A stretch of DNA of 64,000 nucleotides from the NCBI GenBank assembly GCA_902514695.1, contig CABXRR010000003.1, positions 1-64,000 on the forward strand, in the 5' to 3' direction. The position numbers and the translations under genes are program-made. Shown piece after piece: positions 1-9,170 of this stretch; the stretch's first letter is position 1; the number at the start of each line of letters is the position of its first letter. The DNA is from an uncultured Pelagibacteraceae bacterium. Lineage in GTDB: Bacteria > Pseudomonadota > Alphaproteobacteria > Pelagibacterales > Pelagibacteraceae. The notes under the pieces are model-generated. The model worked only from the letters and a program-made list of their open reading frames with translations. It was not told the origin of the DNA and ran no database searches.

Positions 1-1
1 A

Positions 2-847
2 AAAGATTATGATAATACCCTAAAAGTTTGTGATGGAGCAGATTACATATTTAATTTTGCTTGTAACATGGGTGGAATGGGTTTTATTGAAAATAATAAA
101 GCTGAATGTATGTTATCAGTACTCATTAATGCTAATTTATTAAGAGCCGCAAAGGAAAATAAAAGTAAAAAATACTTCTTCTCATCAAGTGCATGTGTTT
201 ATAATGGATCAAAACAAAATCAAACTTTTATAGAAGGTCTAAAAGAAACTGATGCATATCCAGCAGATCCAGAAGATGGATATGGTTGGGAAAAACTTTT
301 TAGCGAAAGAATGTGTAGACATTTTACAGAAGATTTTGGATTAGAAACTCGAGTAGTTAGATATCATAATATTTATGGACCCTTGGGAACTTTTGATGGT
401 GGTAGAGAAAAAGCTCCAGCTGCTCTTTGTAGAAAAATTATTAATGCCAAAAAAAATAATGTTAACAAGATCGATGTTTGGGGAGATGGAGAGCAAACTA
501 GGAGTTTTTTATATATAGATGATTGTATAAAAGGAACATTAGATGTTTTTAATAGCGACTCTTCGGAAGTATATAATATAGGAAGTGAAGAGCAGGTCTC
601 AATAAATCAAATGATAAAAATGATTGAGGAAATAGCTGAATTTGAAGTTAAAAAAAATTATCAATTAGATAAACCAAAAGGAGTAAGGGGTAGATCAAGT
701 GATAATAGTTATGTTACTGAGAAAATTGGATGGAAATCTGAAAATTCATTGAAAGAAGGTTTAACAAAAACTTATAAATGGATCGAACAACAAATTAATA
801 GTGGCACTAATATAGATAAGTTTTGTAGAGGAAGTATTGAAAAATAA
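2..847 (+). CDS. NAD-dependent epimerase, GDP-mannose 3,5-epimerase-like (5' truncated by window edge)
   Basis: Frame is open from base 2 upstream of the listed ATG (KDYDNTLKVCDGADYIFNFACNMGGMGF). Motifs MGGMGFI, SSACVY, YGWEK, HNIYGPLGTFDGGREKAPAALCRK, WGDGEQTRSFLYIDDC match the GDP-mannose 3,5-epimerase pattern of the SDR family. Confidence 0.85.
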   Translation, partial: KDYDNTLKVCDGADYIFNFACNMGGMGFIENNKAECMLSVLINANLLRAAKENKSKKYFFSSSACVYNGSKQNQTFIEGLKETDAYPADPEDGYGWEKLFSERMCRHFTEDFGLETRVVRYHNIYGPLGTFDGGREKAPAALCRKIINAKKNNVNKIDVWGDGEQTRSFLYIDDCIKGTLDVFNSDSSEVYNIGSEEQVSINQMIKMIEEIAEFEVKKNYQLDKPKGVRGRSSDNSYVTEKIGWKSENSLKEGLTKTYKWIEQQINSGTNIDKFCRGSIEK

Positions 848-861
848 CAAAAAATTTTAAA

Positions 862-1737
862 ATGAAAGCATTATGGCTTGTTTCTTTTAGACCAATAGGT
901 AAATCTAAAATAAATGATTTTTTTCAAAGTATTTTTGTAGATTCAATTAAAAGTTTAAAATTTAATATTACATTTAGTTTAACTCAATTTGATGAACCTA
1001 ATGTTCAAGAGTTTATCAGGGAAAAAAATATTAATAATAAATTTGTTAATATCCCAAAAAAAGAACTGCCAGAAGGAAAAAAATATTCTAATAAACTTAT
1101 GCTCGATAATGCATTAAATCAATTTATTGATGAAGGTGATTACCAATACCTAATATTTTCAACCGCTGACATTATTGTACCTAGTAATTTGTTCAAAGTT
1201 TTATCAAAGATTAAAGAAGATAAATTTTGTGCTTTTATTTATCCCAACACCCACGTAACAAATGGAAAAATTCAAAATAATTTTTGGCCTCATTATGGAA
1301 TAGATCTTATTGTGTTTAAAATCTCAAAGGATGATGCTGCAAAATTTAAAGAAATAATAAAAAGCTATAATCAATACGATTGGGGTATCATTGAAAATTT
1401 TTATATGGCAGCTGCTGAGGCGTTGAATTTAAAGCTGTTTAATTTGTTTAAATATTTAAATGTAATAAAATTTGATAATGATTTTGAGGCTTTTGTAGAA
1501 GATAGAAATTGGCAAATTAAAGCATGGAACGAAAATCAAAAATATTTCCTTGAATTTTTAAAATACAATAAACTTAGTAAACTTTATGCTTATGGCTCAT
1601 ACTATTACTTACTTTTAAAAATTTTAAGAATAAGAGACTTAAATTTAAATTTGTTATTGTCGTATTTAATTTTTTATCCATATAATTTAACGAAAAAAGT
1701 ATTATTTAAGATTAAAGAAATTTTTAAAAAAAGTTAA
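862..1737 (+). CDS. putative glycosyltransferase (GT-A-like), island gene
   Basis: 291 aa ORF with STADIIVPSN and HYGIDLIVFK segments resembling nucleotide-sugar transferases; located in polysaccharide cluster. Confidence 0.5.
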   Translation: MKALWLVSFRPIGKSKINDFFQSIFVDSIKSLKFNITFSLTQFDEPNVQEFIREKNINNKFVNIPKKELPEGKKYSNKLMLDNALNQFIDEGDYQYLIFSTADIIVPSNLFKVLSKIKEDKFCAFIYPNTHVTNGKIQNNFWPHYGIDLIVFKISKDDAAKFKEIIKSYNQYDWGIIENFYMAAAEALNLKLFNLFKYLNVIKFDNDFEAFVEDRNWQIKAWNENQKYFLEFLKYNKLSKLYAYGSYYYLLLKILRIRDLNLNLLLSYLIFYPYNLTKKVLFKIKEIFKKS

Positions 1738-1746
1738 TTAATTTTT

Positions 1747-3030
1747 ATGAATAAAATCTTTAGTGAAAAAAAAATTAATACATACATATTGTCAATAAGT
1801 ATAGTTTTTTTCATAATAATTAACTTTATATATTTTATTTTAAATCTTGATGTTAATCCAAATATATATGCTTTTAATGAATTGTTTATTAATTATCAGG
1901 CAGGTTTTATAAGAAGAGGATTATTAGGTGAATTTTTTTGGCAATTGAATGACAGATTTTCAATTAATCCAAAATTTTTTTTCAGTTCCTTTTTTTTCAT
2001 TATTTATTTAGCTCAAATATTTTTATTTTTTAAATTGTTTAAAAGATACATTGTATCTAAGTCGGTTTTTATCTTAATAGCATTGTCACCATCTTTTTTA
2101 CTTTTTCATATTTATAGCCCAGATTTATACTTTCTTAAAGATAGCATTATAAAATTTGCTTTCATATTACATGCTTATATTTTTTACAATTTTTTCGTAG
2201 TAAAAAAAAATAAAGAAATATATTTGGAATATTTAAAGTTTCTTATAATTCCAATTTTATTTGCAATTATTTTAACTCATGAATATCAGGTTTTTTCTTT
2301 GAGTTTACATTTTTTGATTTCCATTGGAGCTTCTAACAAAAAAGAAGATATAAAAAGAATTTTTATTTATTACTCTCCACTAATAATTTCAATACTCCTA
2401 GTAATAGTATTTCTTGGAAATCCAGTACAATTCGAAAATCTAAGTAATATTTTAAAAGTATTTAATGTAGAATTGAATGATTACCTTGGTGGAGGAATTT
2501 ATAAGTATATTGGTAGTTTCTATAAATGGCACTTTTTTTATTTCTCTTATGATGACTTTATAAGTCTTTTTTTAAGTTTTATATTTAGTGTATTAATTTT
2601 TTATATTTTATTTCAATATTTAATTGAAAAAAAAATTATTACTTTTCAATCAAAATATCAAAACAAATATTTATTATATTTTTTTCCTATTTTGATTCCT
2701 TTCCTATTAACATCAGATCATGGAAGAAATTTAGCGTTTTTATCTTTTTACTTAATATCTTTTTATTTAGTTTTAAACCTTAACCAACCTAAATTTATTA
2801 AACAAGTGAAAGTAATTTATAAAAATATTTTAACTAAAAATTTGATTTATATCTTTATATTTTTTTTTATTTTTATGTGGAAATTAGATCAATTTGCTGG
2901 TTTTGAATTACAAGGAAAACCAAATGGTATTTTTAAAAGTTCGTTATTTGCAGAATTCATAAAATTCATCAAATTTTTATACATTTACATAGATGTAAAC
3001 ATAATTAATTTACCAGAAATAAGACTATAA
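1747..3030 (+). CDS. multi-pass membrane protein of surface polysaccharide cluster
   Basis: 427 aa, many hydrophobic segments; N-terminal loop NYQAGFIRRGLLGEFFW. Confidence 0.6.
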   Translation: MNKIFSEKKINTYILSISIVFFIIINFIYFILNLDVNPNIYAFNELFINYQAGFIRRGLLGEFFWQLNDRFSINPKFFFSSFFFIIYLAQIFLFFKLFKRYIVSKSVFILIALSPSFLLFHIYSPDLYFLKDSIIKFAFILHAYIFYNFFVVKKNKEIYLEYLKFLIIPILFAIILTHEYQVFSLSLHFLISIGASNKKEDIKRIFIYYSPLIISILLVIVFLGNPVQFENLSNILKVFNVELNDYLGGGIYKYIGSFYKWHFFYFSYDDFISLFLSFIFSVLIFYILFQYLIEKKIITFQSKYQNKYLLYFFPILIPFLLTSDHGRNLAFLSFYLISFYLVLNLNQPKFIKQVKVIYKNILTKNLIYIFIFFFIFMWKLDQFAGFELQGKPNGIFKSSLFAEFIKFIKFLYIYIDVNIINLPEIRL

Positions 3031-3954
3031 TTTTTTTCCAATAAAAAAATAATGATTTTGCTTAAAAATAAAATTACCTTTATAAAATCTATTTTTTGTT
3101 ATTCTAATATTAAATTTATTTTTAAGTTTAATTTTTAAATTATTAAAGTATTTAAGGTTATCAATATTTTCGAATTTTTCTTGGAAACAAATAAAAATAT
3201 ATTTGCTATTAGCAATTTTAAAATAAAATTTATTTCTAAATTGAATGGGTGTTTCTGATAAAGACCAATTTGCAATAAATAAATCATTTTTTTCTTTTGT
3301 ATTCTCAAGTTTAGAATTTAAAAAAAAATTTTTATTTTTTTCAAATCCAACGTTTAAATTGTTGTGGCTCAGATAGTAATATTGCAACAAATTCACATAA
3401 AAAGTATCAAAACATGTATATTTAATATTTTTATTTATTTTTGAAAAAATTCTAGCCATGCAACCATATCCACCGCCAAATTCAAAAACTTTTTTAATCC
3501 TTTTTTTAAGTTTTATTTTCAATTCATTTTCCAAAACACTTAGATGATAAACATGATTTATTTTATTTCCTGAACTTTTTAAATATAAAAAGTATCTTAT
3601 TGGGTTTCCAATACTATCTTCAACTAAAAGATTTTTATAGAAATTCCATTTTTTTGATTTTTTTAGTTCCATTAGCTCTTGATATATAAAAAATCTATTC
3701 TGTAAAAAAAACATTTTTTGAATAAAGTTTTTTCTTAAAAAATTTTTTAAATTATTATCATGCAATAAATTAATAATCTTTTTATTAAATATTTTGTGTG
3801 TTTTTTGTAAATTATTACTATTTCGTCGAATTTTTTTTATTTTAGCTAATATATATTTTCTGAGTTTAATATCTTTATTTAAAGAAATTTTTTTATTAGG
3901 ATACCACGCACTTAGACTACCTGCAAAAAATCTTAACATATTACTTATTATCAT
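3025..3954 (-). CDS. putative sugar O-methyltransferase / SAM-dependent methyltransferase
   Basis: FEFGGGYGCMARIFSKI glycine-rich SAM motif; 309 aa; overall pattern of putative sugar O-methyltransferases. Confidence 0.6.
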   Translation of the reverse strand: MIISNMLRFFAGSLSAWYPNKKISLNKDIKLRKYILAKIKKIRRNSNNLQKTHKIFNKKIINLLHDNNLKNFLRKNFIQKMFFLQNRFFIYQELMELKKSKKWNFYKNLLVEDSIGNPIRYFLYLKSSGNKINHVYHLSVLENELKIKLKKRIKKVFEFGGGYGCMARIFSKINKNIKYTCFDTFYVNLLQYYYLSHNNLNVGFEKNKNFFLNSKLENTKEKNDLFIANWSLSETPIQFRNKFYFKIANSKYIFICFQEKFENIDNLKYFNNLKIKLKNKFNIRITKNRFYKGNFIFKQNHYFFIGKKL

Positions 3955-5306
3955 TTTCTAAAAAGATTTAGAATTAAAAGCAAAAGAAATATTAAATAGA
4001 GATTGATATTAAAAAAAGAGAGATAAAGCATGATTAAAAATAAAATTGAGTATAAGTAGTAGCCATTGACCTTTTGTATTTTGCGATTAAGGATATTTAA
4101 TCTTAAAAAAAATAAAATAACTTCTTTTGTTAAAATTAACAAACTTATTAATAGTAAAGAATAGTTTAAGCTTGTTAGATAATATAAAGAATATATAAAA
4201 AATGGCATCAAAAAAAACTCAATTTTAAGATTTTGATTTAAAGTTTTTGTAGCCTCAAATCTTGTAACTAATAAATGTGATGCACATGAAAAAATAACAC
4301 TAATGGAAAAAATTTTAGTTAAATTATTGATTGTTGTATTAAATGAATTTCCAAGCCAAAATTCTAAAATTAATGGGTAAAATGGAATAATCAAAAAAAT
4401 AATTACAGGAATAATCTTCATAAAAACCTGTAAAGAAAAATCTAGACTTTGATTATCAATTTTTCTTTTTGATAAATTTGGAAGAAGAAAAGCACTGAAG
4501 CTTTTAGAAATTATACTTAATTTTCCTGTCAGTTGCTGAGGTATTGAATATGTTGCAACAGCAACAGGTCCTATAAAAATTTTTATCAAATATTTATCAA
4601 ACAAATCATAAAATTGTATCAAAACACTATTTAAAGTTATCCATTTGCTGTTTTTCTTTAAATTATTAAACAAAATTTGGTTTTTTGATTTTTTTATAAG
4701 ATTATCTTTTTTTATAATTGAAAACATCATTAAGACAGATAAAAGTTTAATTATTATCGAAATTAAAATTAAATTTTCGAGTGTTAGATTGTAATTATAA
4801 GCTAGCAATATTGATGGTATAGAGATGCTTAAGCTATAAAAAAGTAAATTGAAAATACTTATGTATTTAAATTTTCGGTTACCCTGCAGTATCCCCTCTA
4901 AAGTCATAAAAAAAATTGTAATTATCGATCCAAAAAAGAAATACGAAATAATGTTAAAATATTTTGCATAATTGAAAAAAAAAGTTTCTCTAAAAAAAAA
5001 CATCAATATAAAAAATGTAAAAATAATTATTGAAATATTTGTTGTATAATTTAATGCGCAATAATTAATTTCTTCATTTTTTTTTGGGTAATTATTAATA
5101 CTGACAACTGTTGATTTTCCTATCCCAAAATTAAAATTTAATGAAATCATTAGTATAAAATGGAAAATCATATAATTACCATAACTTTCAGCTCCAGCAT
5201 AATTCAAATGAATTGGTATAGATAAGAGAGAAATGAAAATTGAAATAATACCAGGCAACGATAGAATAGCACTATTCTTTATTAACTTTTTAAATTTGAT
5301 TTTCAT
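3951..5306 (-). CDS. polysaccharide flippase (Wzx/MATE-like)
   Basis: 451 aa with about 12-14 hydrophobic segments; N-terminus NSAILSLPGIISIFISLLSIPIHLNYAGAESYGNYM typical of Wzx-type flippases. Confidence 0.8.
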   Translation of the reverse strand: MKIKFKKLIKNSAILSLPGIISIFISLLSIPIHLNYAGAESYGNYMIFHFILMISLNFNFGIGKSTVVSINNYPKKNEEINYCALNYTTNISIIIFTFFILMFFFRETFFFNYAKYFNIISYFFFGSIITIFFMTLEGILQGNRKFKYISIFNLLFYSLSISIPSILLAYNYNLTLENLILISIIIKLLSVLMMFSIIKKDNLIKKSKNQILFNNLKKNSKWITLNSVLIQFYDLFDKYLIKIFIGPVAVATYSIPQQLTGKLSIISKSFSAFLLPNLSKRKIDNQSLDFSLQVFMKIIPVIIFLIIPFYPLILEFWLGNSFNTTINNLTKIFSISVIFSCASHLLVTRFEATKTLNQNLKIEFFLMPFFIYSLYYLTSLNYSLLLISLLILTKEVILFFLRLNILNRKIQKVNGYYLYSILFLIMLYLSFFNINLYLIFLLLLILNLFRK

Positions 5307-6372
5307 TAATAAACTTTTCGATTATTCTTGTCATTGAGTATTTTTCTAAATAAAATTTTTTTGATTTATTTGCTCTTTTCTTAAACTCATTATTATTTTT
5401 AATTACATTGATAATTTCTTTAATTAATTTTGTTTTTTTATCAACAATGAAAGGAGGTTTTTTAGAGACAATATCTATTCCTTCGATACCTTTTTTTGAG
5501 GAAATTACTATTGCCCCCAAACAAAGTGCTTCTAAAATTTTTATTCGCGTGCCTGAACCAAATTTTAGTGGCACACATAAACATTTTGAAAAATAAATAT
5601 ATTTATATAAATCTGCTTTTGCCACAGTTCCTTTATTAATAATCCAAGTCAATTTTTTATTAAAACCACCTCCAGTAAGCATTAGTTTTAGATTAGGGAT
5701 TTTCTTTATCAAGATAGGCATTATATAATTATTCAAATAATCAATTGCATCTTTATTGGGTTTATAAAAATAGGAACCAGTATAGATTAAATAATCTCTT
5801 TTTTCTTTTCTTATCATTTTTTCTCTATCTAAGGAAATTCCATTAGGTAATAAAATTGTATTTACATTGTATAAAGATTTTATTTTCTTTCTCTCTCTTA
5901 AAGATACTGAGGTTGATAGATCTGAATATTTTAAAACTAATTTTTCTAAATATTTTGTTAAAAAGTATATAAGAAAATTTGAATATTTTTTCCTAATTTC
6001 AGATTCAATTGAATGAGAGATATATATTATTTTCACATTTGTTTTAAAAATCTTAAAAAAAAAGATAATTATGAAACTATAAAATATCCAACTTGCACCT
6101 TCTATAATTATTAATTTCTTTTTTGTATAATTAAAATATCTGTTAATTTTAAATATAACTTCTGGCAATTTGAATATTTTGTTTATTGGAGATTCTTTTT
6201 TGATAAAGATTGTTTCAATTTTTTTATTATTTATTTTATTTAAATGTGAAATTTGAAAAATCTTTTTCTCATATGGCCAACAATCAAATCTACTATTCAC
6301 AACAGTGGATGATCCCATTGTATTTGGTTTGATAGGGAAAAAAGTGACAAAAGCAGTTTTATTTTTTTTCAT
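5290..6372 (-). CDS. glycosyltransferase family 4-like
   Basis: 360 aa; YTGSYFYKPNKDAIDYL, FGSGTRIKILEALCLGAIVISSKKGIEGI are GT4 motifs. Confidence 0.8.
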   Translation of the reverse strand: MKKNKTAFVTFFPIKPNTMGSSTVVNSRFDCWPYEKKIFQISHLNKINNKKIETIFIKKESPINKIFKLPEVIFKINRYFNYTKKKLIIIEGASWIFYSFIIIFFFKIFKTNVKIIYISHSIESEIRKKYSNFLIYFLTKYLEKLVLKYSDLSTSVSLRERKKIKSLYNVNTILLPNGISLDREKMIRKEKRDYLIYTGSYFYKPNKDAIDYLNNYIMPILIKKIPNLKLMLTGGGFNKKLTWIINKGTVAKADLYKYIYFSKCLCVPLKFGSGTRIKILEALCLGAIVISSKKGIEGIDIVSKKPPFIVDKKTKLIKEIINVIKNNNEFKKRANKSKKFYLEKYSMTRIIEKFINENQI

Positions 6373-6472
6373 TTTGCTTATTAATAAAAAAATAAGTTAG
6401 ATTGCTAACTTTCTTATATAAATTATGGTACAAATTTATCACACTAATTGACTTATTTTTCAAAATATTTAA

Positions 6473-6500
6473 TTGCGTTTTTTATAAAAGTTATTATAAA
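6473..6500 (+). promoter_or_regulatory. candidate sigma70-type promoter for the 5S rRNA
   Basis: TTGCGT (6473-6478), 16 bp spacer, TATAAA (6495-6500), six nt before the mature 5S start. Confidence 0.4.
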
Positions 6501-6506
6501 GACTTC

Positions 6507-6622
6507 GCCTGGTAATTATTGCGAAAGGGTCATACCCGATCCCATTCCGAACTCGGAAGTCAAGCCTTTCTGCGCCGATGGTACTTTATCTTAAGATATG
6601 GAAGAGTAGGACTTTGCCAGGC
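6507..6622 (+). rRNA. rrf: 5S ribosomal RNA
   Basis: GCCTGG...CCAGGC terminal helix; core GGTCATACCCGATCCCATTCCGAACTCGGAAGTCAAGCC and GCGCCGATGGTACT are 5S signatures. Confidence 0.95.
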
Positions 6623-6633
6623 TAAATTCTAAA

Positions 6634-7512
6634 ATGAAAAATCTTATAATTGTAACTGGTGGATCAGGATTTGTAGGATCAAATTTAATCAAGCTTCTCT
6701 TAAAAAAAACAAATAAAAAAATAATTAGTATAGATAATTATTCATCTGGATCAAAAAAAAATCATGTAAAAAGTTCAAGAGTTAAATATATATCGAGTGA
6801 TACCTCAGAAATTGAAAAAAAATTAATAAAATTTAAAAACAAGATTCATTCATTATTTCATTTTGGTGAGTTTGCCAGGATCTTTAAAAGCTTTGAAAAA
6901 TTTGATGAATGTTTGAAATCTAATTTAATAGGTACAAATGCTGTTTTTAAATTTTGTTTAGAAAATAAGATTAAATTAATTTACTCTGCCACATCTGCAA
7001 CCTTAGGGAATAATGGTAAAGATGAAAATTTATCTCCATATGCTTTTACAAAATCAAAAAATTTAGAGTTATTAGAGAATTTAAAAAAGTGGTTTAATTT
7101 TAAATATGAGGTAATTTATTTTTATAATGTATATGGACCAGGACAAATCAAAAAGGGTTCAATGGCAACTGTAATAGGTATTTTTGAGGATCAATTTGTG
7201 AATAAGAAACCATTAACAGTTGTAAAACCTGGTAATCAATCTAGAAGATTTACTCATATTCATGACACAGTAAACATTTGTTATGAAGCATGGAAAAAAA
7301 ATAAATGTTCTCATTATTCTATAACTCACAGAAAATCTTACTCAATTATTGAAGTGGCAAAAATGTTTAAAAGAAAGATAGTTTTTTTGAAAAAAAGACG
7401 AGGAGAGCGGTATGCCTCAGCTTTAACAAAGATATCATTGAATAATAGGGTATTTCGAAGATATGGAAAAATAAATTTGAAAGATTACGTATCTTCGTTT
7501 ATTAAGAGTTAA
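6634..7512 (+). CDS. NAD-dependent epimerase/dehydratase (UDP-glucose 4-epimerase-like)
   Basis: IIVTGGSGFVGSNL Rossmann motif, SATSATLG, YAFTK catalytic motif, NVYGPGQ. Confidence 0.85.
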   Translation: MKNLIIVTGGSGFVGSNLIKLLLKKTNKKIISIDNYSSGSKKNHVKSSRVKYISSDTSEIEKKLIKFKNKIHSLFHFGEFARIFKSFEKFDECLKSNLIGTNAVFKFCLENKIKLIYSATSATLGNNGKDENLSPYAFTKSKNLELLENLKKWFNFKYEVIYFYNVYGPGQIKKGSMATVIGIFEDQFVNKKPLTVVKPGNQSRRFTHIHDTVNICYEAWKKNKCSHYSITHRKSYSIIEVAKMFKRKIVFLKKRRGERYASALTKISLNNRVFRRYGKINLKDYVSSFIKS

Positions 7513-7518
7513 AATTTT

Positions 7519-7644
7519 ATGAAAATTAAAAGTTCACTTAAATCTATAAAAAAAAGAGACTTAAACTCTAAATTGGTAAGAAGAAGAGGTAGAGTTTATA
7601 TTATTAATAAAACTAATCCAAAATTTAAAGCAAGACAGAAGTAA
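7519..7644 (+). CDS. rpmJ: 50S ribosomal protein L36
   Basis: Translated by eye: [41 protein letters not shown]. Not in the supplied ORF track (41 aa). Confidence 0.9.
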   Translation: MKIKSSLKSIKKRDLNSKLVRRRGRVYIINKTNPKFKARQK

Positions 7645-7648
7645 TTTT

Positions 7649-7759
7649 ATGGATAATGAAAACCATAAAAAGACTTGGAATAATTTTACAAAGTTTGTAC
7701 TGTGGGGAACTGTCGCTGTTGTATTGGTTTTAATTCTAATGGCAATATTCCTGTTGTAA
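7649..7759 (+). CDS. aa3-type cytochrome c oxidase subunit IV-like small membrane protein
   Basis: MDNENHKKTWNNFTKFVLWGTVAVVLVLILMAIFLL*, 36 aa, single TM; position immediately upstream of pntA matches the small CoxIV family of alphaproteobacteria. Not in ORF track. Confidence 0.7.
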   Translation: MDNENHKKTWNNFTKFVLWGTVAVVLVLILMAIFLL

Positions 7760-7768
7760 GGTTATTAG

Positions 7769-8857
7769 ATGAAAGTAGTTTCTATTTTAGAAGATCAAAA
7801 TATTGAAAAAAGAATTGCAGTAACACCCGAAACTGCAAAAAAATATATTTCATTAGGAATCGATGTTTCACTTCAAAAAAACTATGGAGCTCATCTTGGT
7901 TTTGAGGATAGTCTTTACAAAGATTTAGGTGTAAAGATTGTTGATGATGAAAAAGATATATTTGATAATGCAGATATAGTCTTACAATTAGGATTGCCAT
8001 CAGATAATAAATTATCTTATTTAAAAGAAAATCAATCTATAATTGGGGTTTTAAATCCTTATTTAAATAAAAAAAAAATAGATGATTTGATTAAAAAAAA
8101 AATAAATAATTTCTCACTAGAGTTATTACCAAGAATTACAAGAGCTCAATCTATGGATATATTATCTTCACAAGCTAATTTAGCAGGATATAAAGCTGTA
8201 ATAGAGTCATTTGCACACTTTGAGAAAGCTATACCAATGATGATGACAGCAGCTGGTACTGTACCAGCAGCAAAAGTTTTAATAGTAGGTGCTGGAGTTG
8301 CTGGCTTGCAAGCGATTGCTACCGCAAAAAGAATGGGTGCAATTGTTTTTGCCACTGATGTTAGAATGGCTTCTAAGGAACAGGTTGAAAGTTTAGGAGG
8401 CAAATTTTTAAGTGTTGATGGTACAGAAAATCTTGAAACAGAAGGTGGTTATGCAAAAGAAGCATCTGATGAATTTAAAAAAAAACAAGAGGAACTTCTA
8501 GCTGAAACACTAAAAAAAATTGATATTGTTATTTGCACGGCTCTTATCCCTGGAAAAAAAGCTCCTGTGATTATTAAAGAAGATATGATTAAAAATATGA
8601 ACACTGGATCAATAATTTATGATTTAGCAGCAATTCAGGGTGGCAACACTGCTTTCACTGAAGTAGATAAAATTATAGATAAAGGAGGAGTAAAAATAAT
8701 GGGTGAGACAAATATTCTAAATAAATTGCCAACTTCAGCTTCTAATCTTTATGCAAAAAATGTATTTAATTTCGTTTCGAATCTTTATGATAAAGAAAAT
8801 AAAAAAATTAATATTAATCTTGAAGATGAGATCATAGAAAAAACATTGTTGAAATGA
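7769..8857 (+). CDS. pntAA: Re/Si-specific NAD(P)+ transhydrogenase subunit alpha, part 1
   Basis: KRIAVTPETAKKYISLGIDVSLQKNYGAHLGF, VLIVGAGVAGLQAIATAKRMGAIVFATDVR. Confidence 0.95.
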   Translation: MKVVSILEDQNIEKRIAVTPETAKKYISLGIDVSLQKNYGAHLGFEDSLYKDLGVKIVDDEKDIFDNADIVLQLGLPSDNKLSYLKENQSIIGVLNPYLNKKKIDDLIKKKINNFSLELLPRITRAQSMDILSSQANLAGYKAVIESFAHFEKAIPMMMTAAGTVPAAKVLIVGAGVAGLQAIATAKRMGAIVFATDVRMASKEQVESLGGKFLSVDGTENLETEGGYAKEASDEFKKKQEELLAETLKKIDIVICTALIPGKKAPVIIKEDMIKNMNTGSIIYDLAAIQGGNTAFTEVDKIIDKGGVKIMGETNILNKLPTSASNLYAKNVFNFVSNLYDKENKKININLEDEIIEKTLLK

Positions 8858-9168
8858 TTATGGAAATAGACCCTTTTATATTTAGATTAAGTATTTTTAT
8901 ACTATCAATATTTGTTGGATATTATGTTGTTTGGAGTGTGACACCATCTTTGCATACCCCATTAATGTCCGTAACAAATGCAATTTCTTCAGTGATAATT
9001 GTAGGTGCTATAATTGCTGCTTTAGCAAAATATGGAGACAGTGTATTTTCTACATCAAGCTTATTTGGATACTTTGCTATTTCATTAGCTGCAATTAATA
9101 TTTTTGGTGGATTTTTAGTAACTCATAGAATGTTGGCTATGTATAAAAAGAAAAAGAAAGAAAAATAA
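8854..9168 (+). CDS. pntAB: NAD(P)+ transhydrogenase subunit alpha, part 2 (membrane)
   Basis: GYYVVWSVTPSLHTPLMSVTNAISSVIIVGA; overlaps pntAA stop by 4 nt. Confidence 0.93.
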   Translation: MIMEIDPFIFRLSIFILSIFVGYYVVWSVTPSLHTPLMSVTNAISSVIIVGAIIAALAKYGDSVFSTSSLFGYFAISLAAINIFGGFLVTHRMLAMYKKKKKEK

Positions 9169-9170
9169 TT

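Noticed and set aside
5408-5596. 62-aa plus-strand ORF inside the GT4 gene
   Set aside because: Antisense to the conserved GT4 C-terminal domain; no independent support.
8146-8403. Minus-strand ORF within pntAA
   Set aside because: Fully antisense to the conserved NAD-binding region of PntA.
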